Assembly: GCA_963677225.1 (NCBI GenBank)
Contig: OY781923.1
Span: 1,116,001-1,180,000 of the forward strand
Source: SABI01 sp028532915
GTDB lineage: Bacteria > Spirochaetota > Spirochaetia > Sphaerochaetales > Sphaerochaetaceae
Length of the DNA stretch: 64,000 nt
Reading direction: 5' to 3'
Shown here: piece after piece, positions 60,662 through 64,000 of the stretch
How the letters are laid out: every line of letters begins with the position of its first letter
How positions within the stretch are numbered: the stretch's first letter is position 1
Made by a program: the position numbers and the translations under genes
Notes under the pieces: generated by a model
Seen by the model: the letters and a program-made list of their open reading frames with translations, nothing else
What the model was told of the DNA's origin: nothing
Databases searched by the model: none

Positions 60662-61837
60662 ATGTTGAATTTCACATTTTACAATCCGACTCGGATCATC
60701 TTCGGAAAAGGAACCATAGATCAGGTGGGAAGCCAGTGTAAACGGTTCTCCACCAGGGTTCTCCTTCATTACGGTGGAGGGTCCATTAAAAAGAACGGGG
60801 TGTACGATGAAGTTGTCTCCTCTCTGAATAAAGAGGGTATCGAGTTTGTAGAACTTTCCGGTGTTGTTCCCAATCCCCGGTTGTCTAAAGTCCTGGAGGG
60901 GATAGAGATTGTCCGAAGAGAGAATATCTCTTTCATTCTTGCAGTAGGCGGAGGATCGGTGATCGACTCTGCGAAGGCTATCGCGTTCGGTTCTCTTGCA
61001 GACGGTGAGCATTTGTGGGAAGACTATTTCATGAACCCGGAAAATTCAATAAAGAAAGCACTTCCTGTAGGCGTTGTTCTCACCATTCCCGCCTCAGGCT
61101 CAGAAAGTTCGACTAGTCTGGTGATAACAGATGAGAGAAGCAATCTGAAACGGGCGATTAAAAGTGAACAGGTGATTCCTCAGTTCGCTATTATGGATCC
61201 TGAGACGAACTACTCGCTTCCTGATTATCAGACAGCCTGCGGTGCTGCTGATATTCTCGCTCATCTCATGGAGCGGTACTTTACCAATGAAGTGCATAAC
61301 GATCTTTCCGATGAACTACTGGAAGGTGCGATGAGAAATGTTCTCGCACATGCACCTCTTGCTTTGAAACACCCTGCCGATTACAAGTACAGAAGTGAAC
61401 TGATGTGGACAGGGACTCTTGCCCATAATGATCTGTTTGATCGGGGGAGGGTAGCCGACTGGGCATCTCATGCGATTGAACATGAACTCTCAGGAGCTTA
61501 CGATATTGCTCACGGAGCAGGATTGTCGATCATATTCCCTGCATGGATGAGATATGTATACAAGCGGAACATAGACAGATTCGTTCAGTTTGCTATCAGG
61601 GTATGCAGTGTTAATCTGTCTCTTGATGATAAAGATGCCGTCGTTGAATCGGCAATCGACCGGCTTGAACTTTTTTATAGATCACTGGGATTACCGGTGA
61701 GGCTGACTGATGCCGGGATTGGTACTGAAAAGATCGATCTTATGAGTAAGAATGCCATGATAAACAAAGAGACGATCGGTAATTTCGTTAAACTTACGGA
61801 GGATGATGTCAGAAAGATACTTCGTCTTGCACTCTGA
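60662..61837 (+). CDS. Iron-containing alcohol dehydrogenase (butanol dehydrogenase type)
   Basis: A 391-residue NAD(P)H-dependent reductase of aldehydes to alcohols, used in fermentation. It has the nucleotide-binding VGGGSVIDSAKAIAFG, the SGSESSTSLVITDE segment of the BDH subgroup, and iron ligands in ADILAHLMERY, ASHAIEHELSG and IAHGAGLS. GGAGG precedes the ATG. It lies directly before the convergent HD-GYP gene. Confidence 0.93.
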   Translation: MLNFTFYNPTRIIFGKGTIDQVGSQCKRFSTRVLLHYGGGSIKKNGVYDEVVSSLNKEGIEFVELSGVVPNPRLSKVLEGIEIVRRENISFILAVGGGSVIDSAKAIAFGSLADGEHLWEDYFMNPENSIKKALPVGVVLTIPASGSESSTSLVITDERSNLKRAIKSEQVIPQFAIMDPETNYSLPDYQTACGAADILAHLMERYFTNEVHNDLSDELLEGAMRNVLAHAPLALKHPADYKYRSELMWTGTLAHNDLFDRGRVADWASHAIEHELSGAYDIAHGAGLSIIFPAWMRYVYKRNIDRFVQFAIRVCSVNLSLDDKDAVVESAIDRLELFYRSLGLPVRLTDAGIGTEKIDLMSKNAMINKETIGNFVKLTEDDVRKILRLAL

Positions 61838-62893
61838 TCATTCGTATGTAGAGACAAGGACCTCTTTGAAGTTGTGCTGCAGATCAATGAAGCATTGGAG
61901 AACCCGCGGACAGAAATGTTCGGGTTTAGTCCTTCCGTCACCGTGAACGATGATATCGAAAGCCTTTTCATGTGAGAAGGCTTTCTTGTAGGGACGTGCG
62001 GATGTGAGTGCGTCATAGACATCAACCAGGGCCACGATCCTGCCGCTTACCGGAATCTGATTTCCAACGAGGGCATTGGGGTAGCCCGATCCGTCGAACT
62101 TTTCGTGGTGGGTAAGGGCAATCTCAAGAGCCTTTCTCAGAAAGGAATTCTCCCCGAGCATCGACATCGTCTTCTCAATCGCATTGGCCCCCAAAATAGT
62201 ATGGGTCTTCATGATTATCATCTCATCATCTGTGAGTTTTCCCGGTTTCAGCAGTATCTTGTCGGGGATGGCAACCTTTCCGATATCATGGAGTGCTGAA
62301 GCCTGCGACAATAGCTGGGCCTCTTGCAGACTCAGTTCATCAGGATATCTTCGAGATAGTTCCTCGGCGAGTATGGAACAGTAGTTCTGAGTTTTGAAGA
62401 TATGTGCTCCGGTGGTTTCATCCCTCGATTCTGCAAGATAGGCTACCGTCTGAACTACCGTATCACGGGTATGCACGAGCTCTTTCGTTCTCTGGGCCAC
62501 AAGAAGTTCAAGATTCTTCCTGTGTGAATCGAGTTCAAGGTGAAGCTGAACTCTCCGTTTGACCAGTTCTGTGTTGAATGGTTTGGTTATATAATCTACA
62601 GCTCCCAATGCGAATCCTCTGATCTGATCTTCCGCCTGGTCCATTCCGGTGGTGAATATAACGGGGATGCTGTCGAGTTTCGGATCTCTCGATAGAATCT
62701 CCATGAATTGATACCCATTCATTCCGGGGAGGATCGCATCGAGTATGATGAGATCAGGTTTATCCTTTTTGAGGATCTGAAGAGCTTTTTCGGCATCGAT
62801 TGCGATGAGCAGGTCATAATCAGTTCCAAGAGCGGAAACCAGAAGATCAATGTGAAAAGGAGAATCTTCTACTATCAGAATCTTGTAGGTCAT
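61838..62893 (-). CDS. Response regulator with HD-GYP c-di-GMP phosphodiesterase domain
   Basis: A 351-residue protein. The receiver domain (1-120) has Asp 52 in LIILDAILPGMNGYQF and the KPFNTELV lysine. After a helical linker comes an HD-GYP domain with HDIGKVAIPDKILLKPGKL and HHEKFDGSGYPNALVG, and both the HD and GYP motifs are intact. It should linearise c-di-GMP when phosphorylated. AGGAG lies seven bases upstream of the ATG. The neighbouring REC-HPt gene ends ten bases before it, so the two probably form one relay. Confidence 0.93.
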   Translation of the reverse strand: MTYKILIVEDSPFHIDLLVSALGTDYDLLIAIDAEKALQILKKDKPDLIILDAILPGMNGYQFMEILSRDPKLDSIPVIFTTGMDQAEDQIRGFALGAVDYITKPFNTELVKRRVQLHLELDSHRKNLELLVAQRTKELVHTRDTVVQTVAYLAESRDETTGAHIFKTQNYCSILAEELSRRYPDELSLQEAQLLSQASALHDIGKVAIPDKILLKPGKLTDDEMIIMKTHTILGANAIEKTMSMLGENSFLRKALEIALTHHEKFDGSGYPNALVGNQIPVSGRIVALVDVYDALTSARPYKKAFSHEKAFDIIVHGDGRTKPEHFCPRVLQCFIDLQHNFKEVLVSTYE

Positions 62894-62903
62894 GACTTAG
62901 CTC

Positions 62904-64000
62904 CTATGGTTCGAGATCGCCGATCATTTCGCCAACGTAGATTTCGGCTTTCTGATAATCATATAACCTGATAGTATTACGTATCACTGTCATTTTTTCT
63001 TTATACCCTTCTTCGAAGCGCAGCTGATTCAACTCTTCGACTGTCGAATTGATGCTGTTTCTGTTACCCGTTCTCAGATCCTGCTGCAGCTTCGACAAAA
63101 TCTCAAGCAGCCTGTTCAGCCCGATATCCTCTTTTTCCAAGATAGCAGGTTCTTCCTCTTTGATACAATAGGGAGAATGTTCGATCGATTGGATGACGAT
63201 GGCGAATTCCTTCATGAAGGAATGCTGAATCTCCGCATAATACTCGTATTCCATATCAGGAATCATCTTCTCGAGGTCAGATGCAAGTCTCGAAAGTTTC
63301 ATGGCTCCCAGATTGGCAGCGACACTCTTGATTGAATGAACAAAACGGATCCTTTCCGTCTCCTTTTCTGCTGTATCATTATAGATTCGAGCATAATCAT
63401 GATATTCATCATAGAACTGATTCAGAAGTTTTATATAAAGTTCTTTATCATTTTGAAGATTCTTCAGTGCCCTGTTTGTATCGATTCCCGTCAGAGGATT
63501 CATTATAGAGGACTCATCATTGATTTCGATCCGGTTCTGTCTGGGACTGAGATACATTTCAGAAGGTAAAAACTGCAGAAGCGATCCATACAGCTGTTCA
63601 GCCTTGACCGGTTTTTCGAGATAGTCGTCCATTTTTGCTATGAGGCACTTTTCTCTCTCTCCGGGAGCAACATTCCCAGTCATTGCGATGATCGGTACTT
63701 TTGATTTTTTTTTATCACCTAAGGCCCGAATACGGGCGCAGGTCTCATACCCGTCGATCTTCGGCATCTGGATATCGAGAAGTACGATGTCATAATTATT
63801 CTGTTTCACCATCTCTACAGCCGTAAGCCCGTTGTCGGTATGGTCTCCATGAATACCGACCTTATCGAAATGATACATGATAATCTCTCTGTTGATCGCG
63901 ATATCATCGACGATCAGGATATCAAGTCCGGAGAGGACTTTGAAATCATCATACACCAATGCCTTTTCAATAGACATTCTGTCCATCTTTGTCTTTAATT
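62904..64000 (-). CDS. REC-HPt protein, probably the C-terminal part of a hybrid histidine kinase cut by the window edge
   Basis: From the first ATG (63986) it encodes 360 residues: a receiver domain (about 20-140) with DILIVDD, Asp near 72 in IVLLDIQMPKIDGYE and a KPVKAEQ lysine, then an HPt domain (about 170-270) with HSIKSVAANLGAMKLS carrying the phosphotransfer His. A C-terminal extension follows. The frame remains open beyond that ATG to the window end (codons L-K-T-K) and no ribosome site precedes it. I therefore suspect a larger sensor kinase that passes phosphate to the HD-GYP regulator downstream. Confidence 0.85.
   Translation of the reverse strand, partial: LKTKMDRMSIEKALVYDDFKVLSGLDILIVDDIAINREIIMYHFDKVGIHGDHTDNGLTAVEMVKQNNYDIVLLDIQMPKIDGYETCARIRALGDKKKSKVPIIAMTGNVAPGEREKCLIAKMDDYLEKPVKAEQLYGSLLQFLPSEMYLSPRQNRIEINDESSIMNPLTGIDTNRALKNLQNDKELYIKLLNQFYDEYHDYARIYNDTAEKETERIRFVHSIKSVAANLGAMKLSRLASDLEKMIPDMEYEYYAEIQHSFMKEFAIVIQSIEHSPYCIKEEEPAILEKEDIGLNRLLEILSKLQQDLRTGNRNSINSTVEELNQLRFEEGYKEKMTVIRNTIRLYDYQKAEIYVGEMIGDLEP

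Noticed and set aside
1..64000. tRNA, rRNA, CRISPR array, prophage or intact insertion sequence
   Set aside because: I looked through the intergenic gaps on both strands and saw no cloverleaf with a GTTCGA-type arm, no regular spaced repeats and no transposase or integrase gene.

Overview
The window looks like chromosomal DNA of a bacterium with moderate GC content, most plausibly an anaerobic spirochaete. I infer this from family content, not from a marker gene: a eukaryote-type hexokinase, a long-form PRPP synthetase, a membrane-anchored LuxR regulator, many relaxed-lipobox lipoproteins, and an absence of rRNA, tRNA, CRISPR or intact insertion sequences. Genes are tightly packed on both strands, with many 1-4 base stop/start overlaps.

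Layout. 1-8.5 kb: the 3' part of a CBS/DRTGG inorganic pyrophosphatase, a prfA-prmC-rel operon, a sugar:cation symporter and exonuclease I (sbcB). 8.5-16.4 kb: a secreted protein, hexokinase, phosphohexomutase, pyridoxal kinase, patatin, a PflA-like radical SAM protein and an archaeal-type UMP kinase. 16.5-21.9 kb: a tightly coupled operon of UbiD-, UbiA- and UbiX-type enzymes followed by a complete NitT/TauT-type ABC importer. It reads like a quinone tail-end pathway with its own precursor uptake. 21.9-24.8 kb: an EAL phosphodiesterase and a GNAT acetyltransferase.

25.0-35.7 kb is the most striking region. One minus-strand operon encodes a lipoprotein with two Lcl (DUF1566) domains, a 2[4Fe-4S] ferredoxin, a membrane cytochrome b-like protein with two H-x13-H pairs, a Tat-exported fumarate-reductase-like flavoprotein and a complete TatC-TatB-TatA translocase. 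Divergent from it lie an OmpR-type response regulator and histidine kinase, then an alkaline phosphatase and a YibE/F protein. Similar repeats with an 11-base period lie in the divergent promoter and before the phosphatase, so one regulator may control both. The quinone operon, the di-heme protein and the exported flavoprotein could form one respiratory chain. That link is inference.

35.7-46.7 kb: a secreted GETHG protein, a methyltransferase, a GxGYxYP putative glycosidase, a hairpin-rich noncoding stretch, a frameshifted AAA/DUF4143 ATPase, ssb, ybaK, a peroxiredoxin behind a palindromic operator, thioredoxin and a lamin-tail-like lipoprotein. 46.8-54.9 kb: argH, a leaderless prs, an aminotransferase, and a CapD-type epimerase directly followed by a NusG paralogue, then a LuxR membrane regulator. 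55-60 kb: an envelope operon of MMPL/RND transporter, LolA-like carrier, beta-barrel protein and a DUF2147 gene broken by one stop codon. 60-64 kb: a UPF0303 protein, an iron alcohol dehydrogenase, an HD-GYP response regulator and a REC-HPt protein that runs off the right edge.
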